Of a stretch of 64,000 nucleotides of DNA, positions 7,372-17,746 are shown piece by piece. The notes below the pieces were generated by a model. It saw only the letters and a program-made list of their open reading frames with translations. It did no database searches and was not told the origin of the DNA. Source of the stretch: Pseudomonas reactans (GTDB lineage: Bacteria; Pseudomonadota; Gammaproteobacteria; Pseudomonadales; Pseudomonadaceae); NCBI RefSeq assembly GCF_013385825.1, contig NZ_JACAPG010000011.1:382015-446014 (forward strand), read 5' to 3'. Position 1 is the first letter of the stretch, and every line of letters starts with the position of its first letter. Both the position numbers and the translations under genes were made by a program.

Positions 7372-10077
7372 ATGAACCTGACTCTGTTGAAAGAGTTCTT
7401 TGCCGGCTTCCTGCGGACCCGGCACATCGCCCGGCATTTCCGTCGCCTGGCGATGCTCGAAACCGTGACCGACGCCAGCGTCAGCCGCGAAGTGCCGCCG
7501 ACCCTGGCGCAAACCCTGGTGGTCTCGGCCAACAGCAGTGCGGTGCAATTGCTCGGCACCCTGGGCAGCCATTCCGAGGGTTTGACGACTCAGGAAGCCG
7601 ATGCCCTGCGCGTGCAATACGGCCTCAACGAAGTCGAGCATGAGCAGCCGCTGCCATGGTGGGTGCACCTGTGGCACTGCTACAAAAACCCGTTCAACCT
7701 GCTGCTGACGTTGCTGGCGGTGATCTCCTGGCTGACCGAGGACATGAAGGCCGCCACGGTGATTTTCTCCATGGTGGTGCTGTCGACGCTGCTGCGTTTC
7801 TGGCAGGAGGCCAAGTCCAACAAGGCCGCCGATGCGCTGAAAGCCATGGTGAGCAACACTGCTACGGTGCTGCGCCGCGATGAAGCCAAGCGCATCGAAC
7901 TGCCGATCAAGCAGTTGGTGCCGGGCGACCTGATCGTACTGTCCGCTGGGGACATGATTCCCGCCGATTGCCGCGTGCTCAGTGCCAAGGACCTGTTCGT
8001 CAGCCAAGCGGCAATGACCGGTGAATCGATGCCGGTGGAGAAGTTCGCCCAGCAGCAGGACGCCAAGACCCGCAACCCGCTGGACTTGGAGAACATCCTG
8101 TTTATGGGCACCAATGTGGTGTCCGGCGCGGCGACGGCGGTGATCCTGACCACCGGCAACAGCACCTATTTCGGCGCCTTGGCCCAGCGTGTGACCGCGA
8201 CTGATCGCGCCACCACCTCGTTCCAGCATGGCGTCAACAAGGTCAGCTGGTTGCTGATCCGCTTCATGTTCGTGATGGCGCCGCTGGTGCTGTTCATCAA
8301 CGGTTTCACCAAGGGCGACTGGACCGAGGCTCTGCTGTTCGCGCTGTCGATTGCCGTGGGGCTGACCCCGGAAATGCTGCCGATGATCGTCACCTCGACC
8401 CTGGCCAAGGGGGCGGTGTTTCTGTCGCGCAAAAAAGTCATCGTCAAGCGCCTGGACGCGATCCAGAACTTCGGCGCCATGGACGTGCTGTGCACCGACA
8501 AGACCGGCACCCTGACCCAGGACAAAATCTTCCTGGCGCGCCATGTGGACGTGTGGGGCGAAGAGTCCGATGACGTGCTGGAAATGGCCTACCTCAACAG
8601 CTACTACCAGACCGGCCTGAAAAACCTGCTGGATGTGGCGGTGTTGGAACATGTGGAAGTGCACCGCGAGCTGAAAGTCGGCACGGCGTTCCAGAAGGTC
8701 GATGAAATCCCGTTCGACTTCAACCGTCGCCGCATGTCCGTCGTCGTCGCCGAGCACGACCAGCCGCATCTGCTGATCTGCAAGGGCGCCGTGGAAGAGA
8801 TTCTGTCGGTGTGCAACAACGTGCGTCACGGCGACGTCAACGAAGCGCTGACCGACGAACTGCTGGCGCGCATCCGCCAGGTCACCGCCGCGTTCAACGA
8901 AGAAGGCCTGCGCGTAGTCGCCGTGGCCGCGCAGCCGATGGCGCCGGGGCGCGATACCTACAGTCTGGCGGATGAGAGCAACCTTACGCTGATCGGCTAT
9001 GTCGCCTTCCTGGACCCGCCCAAGGAAAGCACCGCGCCAGCGCTCAAGGCGCTCAAAGCCCACGGTGTGGCGGTAAAGGTGCTGACCGGTGACAACGAAC
9101 TGGTCACTGCCAAGATCTGCCGCGAAGTGGGCCTGGAGCAACAGGGCTTGCTGATGGGCAACGACATCGAAGCCATGACCGACGCCGAACTGGCCAAGGC
9201 CGTGGAAACCACCAATGTGTTCGCCAAGCTGACGCCATCCCACAAGGAACGCATCGTGCGCTTGCTCAAGGCCAACGGGCATGTGGTCGGCTTCATGGGC
9301 GACGGCATCAACGATGCGCCAGCACTTCGTACGGCTGATATCGGCATTTCGGTGGACAGCGCGGTGGATATCGCCAAGGAGGCCGCCGACATCATCCTGC
9401 TGGAAAAGAGCCTGATGATCCTGGAGGAGGGCGTGCTGGAAGGCCGGCGCACCTTCGCCAACATGCTCAAGTACATCAAGATGACCGCCAGTTCCAACTT
9501 CGGCAACGTGTTCTCGGTGCTGGTGGCCAGCGCGTTCATCCCGTTCCTGCCGATGCTGCCGATGCATTTGCTGGTGCAGAACCTGCTGTATGACATTTCG
9601 CAGATTGCGATTCCGTTCGATAACGTCGACGACGAGATGCTGAGTAAACCCCAGCGCTGGCAGCCAGGAGATGTCGGCCGTTTCATGCTGTTTTTCGGGC
9701 CGATCAGTTCGATCTTTGACATCACCACGTTCGCACTCATGTGGTATGTCTTCGATGCCAATACGCCTGACCACCAGACCCTGTTCCAGTCCGGCTGGTT
9801 CGTGGTGGGGTTGCTGACCCAGACGCTGATCGTGCACATGATCCGCACCCCGAAAATCCCGTTCCTGCAAAGCCGTGCGGCGATGCCGTTGATGGTGATG
9901 ACCGGCGTGATCATGGCCGTGGGGATTTTCCTGCCGATGGGGCCGCTGGCGCATTACTTCAAGTTGCAGGCGCTGCCGTCGCTGTACTTCGTGTTCCTGC
10001 CGGTGATCCTGCTGGCGTACATGGCACTGACCCAGGCGGTAAAGGGCTACTACATCCGTAAGTTTGGCTGGCAATGA
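7372..10077 (+). CDS. mgtA: Mg2+-importing P-type ATPase MgtA
   Basis: A 901-residue P3B-type ATPase of the inner membrane that imports Mg2+ using ATP. The order is: cytosolic N-terminal extension, cation-ATPase N domain (EGLTTQEADALRVQYGLNEV), first membrane hairpin, actuator with MTGES, the DKTGTLT phosphorylation site with the aspartate at residue 376, the MLTGDNE-like VLTGDNELVTAK, hinge GDGINDAPALR, and a C-terminal membrane bundle. Length matches MgtA/MgtB. The start has a clear CAGGAG 7 bases upstream. It is followed after 16 bases by an mgtC-like gene, the usual partner, and preceded by a long structured leader. Confidence 0.96.
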   Translation: MNLTLLKEFFAGFLRTRHIARHFRRLAMLETVTDASVSREVPPTLAQTLVVSANSSAVQLLGTLGSHSEGLTTQEADALRVQYGLNEVEHEQPLPWWVHLWHCYKNPFNLLLTLLAVISWLTEDMKAATVIFSMVVLSTLLRFWQEAKSNKAADALKAMVSNTATVLRRDEAKRIELPIKQLVPGDLIVLSAGDMIPADCRVLSAKDLFVSQAAMTGESMPVEKFAQQQDAKTRNPLDLENILFMGTNVVSGAATAVILTTGNSTYFGALAQRVTATDRATTSFQHGVNKVSWLLIRFMFVMAPLVLFINGFTKGDWTEALLFALSIAVGLTPEMLPMIVTSTLAKGAVFLSRKKVIVKRLDAIQNFGAMDVLCTDKTGTLTQDKIFLARHVDVWGEESDDVLEMAYLNSYYQTGLKNLLDVAVLEHVEVHRELKVGTAFQKVDEIPFDFNRRRMSVVVAEHDQPHLLICKGAVEEILSVCNNVRHGDVNEALTDELLARIRQVTAAFNEEGLRVVAVAAQPMAPGRDTYSLADESNLTLIGYVAFLDPPKESTAPALKALKAHGVAVKVLTGDNELVTAKICREVGLEQQGLLMGNDIEAMTDAELAKAVETTNVFAKLTPSHKERIVRLLKANGHVVGFMGDGINDAPALRTADIGISVDSAVDIAKEAADIILLEKSLMILEEGVLEGRRTFANMLKYIKMTASSNFGNVFSVLVASAFIPFLPMLPMHLLVQNLLYDISQIAIPFDNVDDEMLSKPQRWQPGDVGRFMLFFGPISSIFDITTFALMWYVFDANTPDHQTLFQSGWFVVGLLTQTLIVHMIRTPKIPFLQSRAAMPLMVMTGVIMAVGIFLPMGPLAHYFKLQALPSLYFVFLPVILLAYMALTQAVKGYYIRKFGWQ

Positions 10078-10093
10078 ACAGGGAAGACTTCCT

Positions 10094-10810
10094 ATGCAAG
10101 CAATCAACAACATCAACCTTGAATCCCTGGTCGACACCTTGGTCAGCCTCACCGCGGCCTTTATTCTCGGTGGTTTGATCGGTTTTGAACGCCAGTACCG
10201 CCAGCGCACCGCTGGCCTGCGCACCAACGTGCTGGTGGCGGTGGGCGCGGCGATTTTTGTCGATATGGCCAGCCGGCTCGGCGGCGCGGAAGGCGCGGTG
10301 CGGGTGGTGGCCTACGTGGTCTCGGGCATCGGCTTTCTCGGTGCCGGTGTGATCATGCGTGAAGAGGGCAACGTGCGTGGGCTCAACACGGCGGCCACGC
10401 TCTGGGCATCGGCGGCGGTGGGCGCCTGCGCGGGGGCCGATCTGGTCCTCGAAGCGCTGCTGGGCACGCTGTTTGTGCTGGCAGCCAACACCTTGCTGCG
10501 ACCGATCGTCAACAACATCAACCGCCAGCCGTTGGACGTGGTGTCGGCAGAGGTCACCAACATCCTCTATGTGATCGCCCGGCGTACCCAGCAGAAAGCC
10601 GTACTGGCCTTGTTGGAAGCGGAGCTGGCACGTTGCAACTATCCGGCCAGCGATGTGGACGTGCGCCCCTTCGGTACGGAAGAGGTGGAGATCGAAGCCA
10701 CTCTGGCCGTGACATCGGTGGACGGTGACGAACTGGACGCGCTGGTGGCGCGAATTTCGATGTCGACCCTGGTGGTGCAAGCGTTCTGGAGCCCGAGTAC
10801 CACTGAGTAG
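10094..10810 (+). CDS. mgtC: MgtC/SapB-family membrane protein
   Basis: A 238-residue inner-membrane protein. The MgtC signature regions are present: AAFILGGLIGFERQYRQRTA near residues 19-38, LRTNVLVAVGAA, and GIGFLGAGVI with REEGNVRGLNTAATLWASAA. The C-terminal 90 residues form a soluble ACT-like domain seen in virulence-type MgtC. MgtC inhibits the F1Fo ATP synthase and supports growth at low Mg2+ in other bacteria. The ATG 10094 lies 16 bases after mgtA, so both are probably co-transcribed under the same Mg2+ leader; an earlier start at 10064 would overlap mgtA. Confidence 0.92.
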   Translation: MQAINNINLESLVDTLVSLTAAFILGGLIGFERQYRQRTAGLRTNVLVAVGAAIFVDMASRLGGAEGAVRVVAYVVSGIGFLGAGVIMREEGNVRGLNTAATLWASAAVGACAGADLVLEALLGTLFVLAANTLLRPIVNNINRQPLDVVSAEVTNILYVIARRTQQKAVLALLEAELARCNYPASDVDVRPFGTEEVEIEATLAVTSVDGDELDALVARISMSTLVVQAFWSPSTTE

Positions 10811-11111
10811 TCCCCGGGTGTCAGATGTTGTCTCGCGCAAAGCTGACTATGCTGGTGAGAGGAAAAGTCCTACAAACAATCGAGATTACCCCTTCATTTG
10901 ATACGCCGCACCGTTGTTAAGGTTGCGCCCTTGCGCCTCAGGAAACACAGGGCGCAGCTCAACGTTTTGACCGTGCTTTATCAAAAGGAGGGGTCTGTAC
11001 TGCCTGAAGTGTCATGCGGAGTAATCAGCACCGTTCGTCGGAACTGTTACTTTTCACAGGTAGATAGGTCCCGTGTGATATGTAAGCGTACTGATCCCTC
11101 GGGGGAGTCTT
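10811..11111. other. Intergenic region ahead of the BvgA-like regulator
   Basis: No gene is supported. GCGCCCT (10925-10931) pairs with AGGGCGC (10949-10955) to form a hairpin, without a T-run. A 98-codon frame at 10898-11194 runs into the regulator gene in another frame and looks spurious. The start of the regulator is preceded by GGGGGAG at 11101-11107. Confidence 0.4.
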
Positions 11112-11738
11112 ATGAGCAAAGCTTTAATTGTGGACGATCACCCTTTTATCCGCGCCACCGTGAAATACCTGCTGAAGCAGGAAGGTTTTGTTGAAATCTA
11201 TGAGGCGGGCAACGGCGCCGACGCCATGCAGTGTGCGCGTGAGCAGCGCCCGGATCTGATCATCCTTGACCTGGCCATGCCCAAGCTTGGCGGGCTGGAG
11301 GTGATCAGCCGGATCAAGGCGCTGGAACTGCCTTGCAAGATCCTGGTGCTCACCTCGTACCTTGCGGTGTTCTTCTCCACCCGCTGCATGCGCGCCGGGG
11401 CCATGGGGTTTGTGGCCAAGACGGGTGAACTGGACGAGTTGCAAAAGGCGATCAGGGCGATCCGCTCGGGCTACAGCTGCTTTCCCAGTGTGGCTACCAG
11501 TTCAGTGCGCCGTGACGATTTGCAGACCACCGAGCAAGAATTGGTCGACGCGCTGTCGGACCGCGAGTTGACCGTGCTGCAAAAACTGGCTCTGGGCCTG
11601 GGTAATAAGGAAATCGCCGAGGATATGTTGTTGAGCCACAAAACCATCAGCACCTACAAGACGCGACTCAAGGAGAAGCTGCGCATGTCTTCGGTGGTGC
11701 ACCTGTCCAAGTTCGCACAGCGCAATCATCTGATCTGA
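11112..11738 (+). CDS. NarL/BvgA-family response regulator
   Basis: A 208-residue transcription factor. The receiver domain (residues 1-120) has the acidic pair D8-D9, the phospho-acceptor D53 in LIILDLAMP and a conserved Lys in FVAKTG. A GerE/LuxR-type HTH follows (ALSDRELTVLQKLALG, then NKEIAEDMLLSHKTISTYK). It is followed one base later by a BvgS-like hybrid kinase, which almost certainly phosphorylates it through the kinase's Hpt domain. Target genes are not identifiable. It resembles Bordetella BvgA in architecture and pairing. Confidence 0.93.
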   Translation: MSKALIVDDHPFIRATVKYLLKQEGFVEIYEAGNGADAMQCAREQRPDLIILDLAMPKLGGLEVISRIKALELPCKILVLTSYLAVFFSTRCMRAGAMGFVAKTGELDELQKAIRAIRSGYSCFPSVATSSVRRDDLQTTEQELVDALSDRELTVLQKLALGLGNKEIAEDMLLSHKTISTYKTRLKEKLRMSSVVHLSKFAQRNHLI

Positions 11739-11739
11739 A

Positions 11740-14700
11740 GTGACCACCTCCCGGTTGTTGAGATTCACGGCCATCCTGTTGGTCGGGCTGTTGCCCTATA
11801 CAGCGATGGCCCTGGATGAGCCACACACTCTACGGCTCCTCGGCCACTCCTCCCTTGAAAACCCTGGCCTTGAGCTTGATGAGCGTGACTGGCGCTGGTT
11901 GCGCGAGCGACGCGTGCTGGTAATGGGCGTGTCGGCGCCGGACTACGCGCCTTTTGACCTGAGCAACAACAACGATTTTGAAGGCATCACCGCTGACTAT
12001 GCGTGGATGATCAGCCTTGTCTTGAGTGTGCCTATCGAGGTTCGGCGCTATGACACCCGTGATGAGGTGATCGAGGCGCTCAAGCGGGGCGAGGTGGATT
12101 TAGTAGGATCGGCCAATGGTTACGAAGCTGCCGACAAGGACCTGGTACTGTCCCGTTCCTACGCCAATGATCAACCTGTACTGGTCACCCGCGCGGGTGA
12201 CAGCCATTTACTGAGCGCCGACCTGGCTGGCAAACGCGTGGCGATGCTTTACCACTACATGCAACCAGGCGCTGTCCAAGCCTATTACCCCGACGCGCAA
12301 TTGCTGTTGTATGGCTCGACCCACCAAGCCATCGGCTCCGTGGCGTTCGGCCAGGCGGATGTTTACCTGGGCGACGTTATCAGTACCCGTTATCTGATCA
12401 ACAAGCATCACCTCAATAAGGTGCGCATGGCCGATTTTTCCGGGCTGGAGGTCAACCCGTTCGGGTTCGCTTTCTCCAAGGACAACATTCGACTGCTGAA
12501 TATCATCAATGCAGCGCTGGCCGTCATTCCGCCCAGCGAGCAAATGAACATCCTGCGCCGTTGGAGTGCTGGCGACAGCGGTTTCCTTGAGGCCGACCGA
12601 CTGCGCCTGAGCGACAGCGAGCAGAGTTGGCTGGAGAAGCACACACGGGTGAAAGTCGCTGTGCTCGACAGGTTCATGCCGCTGTCATTTTTAGATGAGC
12701 ACGAGCAATTCGCGGGGCTGAGCGAGGAGGTGTTGTCGCGGATCAGCCTGCGCACGGGCTTGAAGTTCGAGATGGTCCACGGCAATTCTCTTCCTCGGCA
12801 AATCGACGAGGTCAGCAGCGGTCAAGTGGATATGCTTGCGGTTATCACGCCTAGCGTCGAGCGTGCCGAGAAGGTCCGCTTTACCCGACCTTACCTGTCC
12901 AATCCCTATGTGTTGGTGGCGCGTGCCAGTGACGAACGGCTGCTCACCCTGGAAGACATGCCCGGAAAACGCCTGGCATTCATTGGTGGCAACAGCCTCG
13001 GTGCACAGATAGCCCGGGACTATCCAGGTATCAAGTTTGTCTACGTCGAGAACCCTGAGGCCGCCATGGACCTGGTCGCCAAGGGGAGTGTCGATGCGAC
13101 GATAGTTTCGTTGATCAGCGCACGCTACATGATTGCGCGCAATTATCGAGACCGCCTGCGTATCACCAGCACGATCGGCACGGAGCCGGCGCGCATTGCC
13201 TTCGGCGTCAACCGCAGCCAGTTGGAGCTGTATTCGATCCTCGAGAAGGCGTTGTTGAGTATCACCCCTGAAGAAATGGACGAACTGACCAACCGTTGGC
13301 GCAGTGAAATCATCATCGAAGACAGCTATTGGAGCAGCCATCGAAACGTGATCATCCAAGGGTTTGGCCTGGCCGCCTTGCTGCTGCTGGTGACCCTGGG
13401 TTGGGTGCTCTACCTGCGTAACCTGATCCACAAGCGTGCCCAGGCGGAACGGGCCTTGAGCGATCAGATGCGATTCATGAGCGTGCTGATCGACGGCACA
13501 CCCCATCCGATCTACGTGCGTGATCGCCAGGGTCGGTTGATGGCCTGCAATAACGCTTACCTTGATGTGTTTGGCTTCAAGTTGGAGGATGTGATCGGCA
13601 AGACCGTGGTGGAAACCGACACGGGCAACCCGCCGCAGGCGCAGTCGTTCCATGCCGATTACTTGAGCCTGATGGAGCAGGGCGAGCCGCAGATCCAGGA
13701 TCGTGTGCTCAAGGTGCCGGGTGGCGGTGTGTTGACCATTTACCAGTGGATGCTTCCGTACCGTGACAGCAATGGCAGCGTCGTGGGCATGATCGCCGGC
13801 TGGGTGGACGTCAGCGAGCGCCAGCGCCTGCTGGGCCAGCTGCAGGAAGCGAAGGAGGACGCCGACGCCGCTAACCGTGCCAAGACCACGTTCCTGGCGA
13901 CCATGAGTCATGAGATACGCACGCCCATGAATGCGGTGATCGGCATGCTTGAGTTGGCCCTGAAAAACGCCGAGCAGGGCCGTGTCGATCTGGACGCGCT
14001 GGAAGTGGCATCGATGGCATCCCGAAGCATGCTGGAATTGATTGGCGATATCCTGGACATTGCGCGGATTGAAACCGGTCACCTGTCCCTGAGCCTGGAA
14101 GAGGCCAATCTCCATGAGCTATTGGCCTCTGTGGCGCGGGTGTTCGAGGGGCTGGAGCGGGACAAGGGGCTGCAGTTGCAAGCTGAACTCGACCTGATGA
14201 TCGACCGATTGGTGCTGATCGACCCTCTGCGTCTCAAACAAATAGTGTCCAACCTGCTGGGCAATGCCATCAAGTTCACGACCACCGGCCAGGTACGCCT
14301 GGGGGCTCAGGGCACACCTTCGTTGAGCGGTGATCATTTGAACCTGAGGTTGTTTGTGGAGGACACGGGGATTGGCATCAGTGCCGAAGACCAACAGCGG
14401 TTGTTCAGCCCCTTTGTCCAAGGCAGCAATCACGACCAATCGGCGCGCAGTGGTTCGGGGCTGGGGTTGATGATCAGCCGCAACCTTTGCGAAATGATGG
14501 GCGGTCGATTGCATTTAAGCAGTGTGCTGGGTAAAGGCACGCGCGTGGACCTGACGTTGACGCTGGCGTTGGCCTCGGTAGCACCGGTGTGTACGCCTGT
14601 AGTGCCTGCGCCTGCGACTCATGCGTTGAACCTCTTGGTGGTTGACGATTACCCGGCCAACCGCCTGTTGCTGGCTCGGCAATTGAGCTTTCTGGGGCAT

Positions 14701-15354
14701 CACATCGTCACTGCGCAAGACGGCGCTGAAGGCTTTGCGTTATGGCAGGCCGGGCATTTTGATGGCGTGATCACCGACAGCAATATGCCGGTCATGGATG
14801 GCTATACATTGGCACGTGATATCCGTGCGCAAGAGCGTCAGCGTGGTCTGGTGCGTTGTCTGTTACTGGGTTTTACCGCCAACGCGCAACCCGAGGAGAC
14901 CGAGCGTTGCCGGCAGGCGGGCATGGACGGCTGTCTCTTCAAACCGACCGGCCTGGATGATCTGCGCACGGCGTTGGCGTCGCGCACCGCGGCACCGGTG
15001 GTGAAAGAAGTTGTGCCGGAATATGACTTGAATACTCTGGTCGCCCTGACGGGGGGGGATACTGCTGGGCTCAATGAGTTGCTGGCGCCCTTGCTCGGTA
15101 GCCTTGCAGAGGATCGCTTGCTGCTATCGGCGCTGCACGAACAAGCGGACTTTGGCAAATTGCATGACCTGGCCCATCGCGTCAAAGGTGGGGCCCGCAT
15201 GGTCAAGGCGCAGACTCTGGTCGCTTGTTGTGAAACGCTGGAGGGCGTGTGTGAAAGGCGGGACCGTGATGCGTTGGCAGCTTCGGTGGATGCCATTCGC
15301 CACGCCGTGGATAGGTTGCATCACAGCTTGAGTGCGCGCATCAAGCAGGCTTGA
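11740..15354 (+). CDS. BvgS-like hybrid sensor histidine kinase
   Basis: A 1204-residue unorthodox kinase with a signal sequence, two tandem periplasmic solute-binding-type (Venus flytrap) domains (about residues 55-275 and 300-520), one membrane helix near 540-562, a PAS domain near 580-690, HisKA with H724 in MSHEIRTPMNA, an ATPase domain (NAIKF, EDTGIGIS, GSGLGL), a receiver with D1013 in ITDSNMPVMDG and a C-terminal Hpt with H1146 in AHRVKGGA. All phosphorelay residues are present. The GTG start follows the regulator stop by one base. The ligand of the two periplasmic domains is unknown; BvgS responds to temperature and nicotinate. Confidence 0.95.
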   Translation: MTTSRLLRFTAILLVGLLPYTAMALDEPHTLRLLGHSSLENPGLELDERDWRWLRERRVLVMGVSAPDYAPFDLSNNNDFEGITADYAWMISLVLSVPIEVRRYDTRDEVIEALKRGEVDLVGSANGYEAADKDLVLSRSYANDQPVLVTRAGDSHLLSADLAGKRVAMLYHYMQPGAVQAYYPDAQLLLYGSTHQAIGSVAFGQADVYLGDVISTRYLINKHHLNKVRMADFSGLEVNPFGFAFSKDNIRLLNIINAALAVIPPSEQMNILRRWSAGDSGFLEADRLRLSDSEQSWLEKHTRVKVAVLDRFMPLSFLDEHEQFAGLSEEVLSRISLRTGLKFEMVHGNSLPRQIDEVSSGQVDMLAVITPSVERAEKVRFTRPYLSNPYVLVARASDERLLTLEDMPGKRLAFIGGNSLGAQIARDYPGIKFVYVENPEAAMDLVAKGSVDATIVSLISARYMIARNYRDRLRITSTIGTEPARIAFGVNRSQLELYSILEKALLSITPEEMDELTNRWRSEIIIEDSYWSSHRNVIIQGFGLAALLLLVTLGWVLYLRNLIHKRAQAERALSDQMRFMSVLIDGTPHPIYVRDRQGRLMACNNAYLDVFGFKLEDVIGKTVVETDTGNPPQAQSFHADYLSLMEQGEPQIQDRVLKVPGGGVLTIYQWMLPYRDSNGSVVGMIAGWVDVSERQRLLGQLQEAKEDADAANRAKTTFLATMSHEIRTPMNAVIGMLELALKNAEQGRVDLDALEVASMASRSMLELIGDILDIARIETGHLSLSLEEANLHELLASVARVFEGLERDKGLQLQAELDLMIDRLVLIDPLRLKQIVSNLLGNAIKFTTTGQVRLGAQGTPSLSGDHLNLRLFVEDTGIGISAEDQQRLFSPFVQGSNHDQSARSGSGLGLMISRNLCEMMGGRLHLSSVLGKGTRVDLTLTLALASVAPVCTPVVPAPATHALNLLVVDDYPANRLLLARQLSFLGHHIVTAQDGAEGFALWQAGHFDGVITDSNMPVMDGYTLARDIRAQERQRGLVRCLLLGFTANAQPEETERCRQAGMDGCLFKPTGLDDLRTALASRTAAPVVKEVVPEYDLNTLVALTGGDTAGLNELLAPLLGSLAEDRLLLSALHEQADFGKLHDLAHRVKGGARMVKAQTLVACCETLEGVCERRDRDALAASVDAIRHAVDRLHHSLSARIKQA

Positions 15355-15487
15355 CTGAAGTGATGGCTATTCGGCGGATTTGGGAGAATTCCTACATGGA
15401 ACAGGAATAAACCTGATTTTGTCTTCGGAGTATGTCTGGAAAATGGGCCTCGCTCACTGACGAGCGCTGCCTGCCCAGGGATTCGCC

Positions 15488-15910
15488 ATGCCAAACAAAG
15501 CACTGACCATCCTGATTGCCGATGAACAACACCTGCAACGCTTGTATATCGAGAAAATGCTCAATCGGTTGGGATACTTCCGGATCGTACCGGTGGAAAC
15601 CTTTGAAGAGGCCCAGTTGCTCACCGCTATCCCGGCCGTGCCCTTTGATGTGCTGATCATCAATGCGGGGCTGACGGCTCATGCTTGCGGGTCTCAACCC
15701 CAGGCGCACCATGTGCTGGTCTACGATCACTTGGACCTGAGCACCCGCGCTGACATAACGCCGGCGGTGCTGGTGCGATTGCCCGGCGTGCCTGACAACG
15801 TCAACCTCGAACACTTCATGGACATCATTGACCCACCCGCAGCCACTGCCGGCCTGCGGGTGTTGCCGTGGTTGCGCGAGTTAGCCCAAGCACCAGCAGC
15901 AGGGGTTTAA
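15488..15910 (+). CDS. Degenerate receiver-domain protein
   Basis: A 140-residue stand-alone protein that starts like a response regulator ([19 protein letters not shown]) but has Asn59 in [10 protein letters not shown] where the phosphorylated Asp should be. One acidic residue of the first cluster remains (D12-E13). After about residue 60 the receiver pattern fades. It lies 133 bases after the BvgS-like kinase in the same direction. It could bind the kinase or another receiver without being phosphorylated. The stop codon overlaps that of the convergent aldo/keto reductase gene. Confidence 0.75.
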   Translation: MPNKALTILIADEQHLQRLYIEKMLNRLGYFRIVPVETFEEAQLLTAIPAVPFDVLIINAGLTAHACGSQPQAHHVLVYDHLDLSTRADITPAVLVRLPGVPDNVNLEHFMDIIDPPAATAGLRVLPWLRELAQAPAAGV

Positions 15911-16725
15911 TCCCATTCTGGTGCGATACCCTTGGGGCTGGTCAGGCGATGGCCGCGTTCCAGTTCGGCAATCTGTGTCATGTCGGCAGCGCTCAAGGTC
16001 AGTTGCAGGGCCTTGAGGTTGCTTTCCAGGTTGACGCGCTTGGTCGATGAAGGGATGACTGCGTAGCCCAGCTGCATGGCCCAGGCCAGCGTCACTTGCG
16101 CCGGGGTCGCCTGATGGCGTTCGGCGATTTGCTGGATCACCGGGTCCTTGAGCACTTCGCCGTAGGCCAGGGTCATGTACGACGTGATCTGAATGCCGTT
16201 GGCGGTGGCGAAGTCCACGACCTTGCGGTTTTGCAGGTAGGGGTGCAGTTCTACTTGGTTGGTGGCAATGTTTTCGGCGCCAACGGCTGCAATTGCTTGT
16301 TTCATCAAGTCGACGGTGAAGTTGGAAATGCCGATCTGGCGGGTCAGGCCCAGGCGCTTGGCTTCCAGCAACTGGCCCATGAATTCGGCGATAGGCACCT
16401 GGTCTTCCGGCGAGGGCCAGTGGATCAGGGTCAGATCCAGGTAGTCGGTCCTCAGTTTACTCAGACTTTCGCGCAGGCTTGGAATCAGCTGGCCTTCGGC
16501 GAAATTGGCAATCCAGATCTTGCTGGTGATAAACAGTTCGTCACGCGGCACGCCGCTGTCGGCAATTGCTTGGCCGACGTCGGCTTCGTTCTCGTAGATC
16601 TGCGCGGTGTCGATCACACGGTAGCCCAGTTCCAGGCCGGTGCTGACGGAGTCGATCACCACCTGGCCTTGCAGGCGGAAAGTGCCAAGGCCGAAGGCCG
16701 GAACGTTTTGCGTTGGAATGGACAT
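15907..16725 (-). CDS. dkgB: Aldo/keto reductase, 2,5-diketo-D-gluconate reductase B-like
   Basis: A 272-residue NADPH-dependent aldo/keto reductase. The catalytic tetrad is readable: Asp in RVIDTAQ, Tyr in IYENE, Lys in ITSKIW and His in LIHWPSP. The nucleotide-binding end has [14 protein letters not shown]. The opening ([17 protein letters not shown]) and length match DkgB, which reduces 2,5-diketo-gluconate and methylglyoxal. ATG 16725 is chosen because AGGAGTTACTG stands just upstream; the longer frame to 16827 overlaps the next gene. It is apparently a single-gene unit. Confidence 0.9.
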   Translation of the reverse strand: MSIPTQNVPAFGLGTFRLQGQVVIDSVSTGLELGYRVIDTAQIYENEADVGQAIADSGVPRDELFITSKIWIANFAEGQLIPSLRESLSKLRTDYLDLTLIHWPSPEDQVPIAEFMGQLLEAKRLGLTRQIGISNFTVDLMKQAIAAVGAENIATNQVELHPYLQNRKVVDFATANGIQITSYMTLAYGEVLKDPVIQQIAERHQATPAQVTLAWAMQLGYAVIPSSTKRVNLESNLKALQLTLSAADMTQIAELERGHRLTSPKGIAPEWD

Positions 16726-16813
16726 CAGTAACTCCTGAAGAGGGGGTAAACAATGGAGTCGAGTATCCACCCGTCGTTCCTTCGGAAAAACCGCCGAATC
16801 CGAAAAGGACTCT

Positions 16814-17746
16814 TTACCGCAGATCACGAATCGCCAGCGCCTTGAACCGCTGTGCCAATGACAGAACCACCTGCCCGCTGCCCATGTTGGGCACCACGTG
16901 GGTGAAGGGAATGTCGATCATGCGGTTCTCGCGCACGGCGCGCAGCTTCGAAAGTACCGGGTCGGTGGTCAGCAACTGCCGCTTGCGGCTGGCCGGTGAC
17001 CACAGGGCGTCGGCTAGCAGGATCACGTCCGGGTCCTTGGCTAACAGGGTTTCATTGCTGACGGTCACCCGTGACAACGGGATATCGGCCAGTACATTGC
17101 GGGCACCGGAAGCTGCCAGCAAGGTGGTGACAAAACCCCGTTGACCTTCGCTATCGAGTCCACCCACTTCACTGTCCAGGTAGAACACCGACAGCGGACG
17201 GGCATCCCCGATCAGCGCATGGGCGTTTGCCAGGTCGGCATCCAACGCATCGCTCAGCATTTGAGCGCGCCGGGTTTTGTGCAGCAGGGCGCCGAGGGTA
17301 AACAAGTCCTGACGAATATGCCCAAAGTAATCCAGCGAGTGACCCGCGCAGGCGGACTCCAACAAGTATGACGCCACCCCGTTGTTTGCCAGACCGGTGC
17401 GCGACGTGACCCCATTACCGAACGCACTGGCAAAGCCGCCCACCACCAGGTCCGGACGTTGCGCATACAGCACTTCACTGGACGGGTATTTCGCCGCGAT
17501 GACCGGCACGTCGAAGTACTCGCCGTGCCGGTGTGCAATGCCGTTGTCGTCCAGATACGCGACACCTACCAGCGAAGGCCCGGCATCCAGCACCAGGAGC
17601 AAATCGGCGGCGTGCTGGTTGAGTGCCACGATGCGCGACGGTGGTGAAGGAGGCACGCTCCAGTCCTGGGTGCAGTTGCGATAACTGTCTGCCAGCGCCG
17701 GTGTGCAGCAGAGCAGGGCGCCCAGCCATAGCCATGGCTGTTTCAT
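16814..17746 (-). CDS. BtuF-like periplasmic substrate-binding protein (class III)
   Basis: A 310-residue protein with a Sec signal ([19 protein letters not shown]) and a TroA/BtuF-like bilobal fold: [20 protein letters not shown], then a [13 protein letters not shown] strand and a C-terminal [11 protein letters not shown] block. This family delivers cobalamin or ferric siderophores to an ABC importer. The start overlaps the ferredoxin gene in an ATGA arrangement, and both lie downstream of a riboswitch-controlled TonB receptor, so corrinoid binding is the best reading. No permease or ATPase gene is adjacent, so the rest of the importer must be elsewhere. Confidence 0.85.
   Translation of the reverse strand: MKQPWLWLGALLCCTPALADSYRNCTQDWSVPPSPPSRIVALNQHAADLLLVLDAGPSLVGVAYLDDNGIAHRHGEYFDVPVIAAKYPSSEVLYAQRPDLVVGGFASAFGNGVTSRTGLANNGVASYLLESACAGHSLDYFGHIRQDLFTLGALLHKTRRAQMLSDALDADLANAHALIGDARPLSVFYLDSEVGGLDSEGQRGFVTTLLAASGARNVLADIPLSRVTVSNETLLAKDPDVILLADALWSPASRKRQLLTTDPVLSKLRAVRENRMIDIPFTHVVPNMGSGQVVLSLAQRFKALAIRDLR

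Noticed and set aside
7303..10227. A 974-codon open frame on the minus strand opposite mgtA
   Set aside because: It is rich in His, Gln, Arg and Gly, the signature of the antisense of a GC-biased gene, and overlaps mgtA fully. No domain is recognisable.
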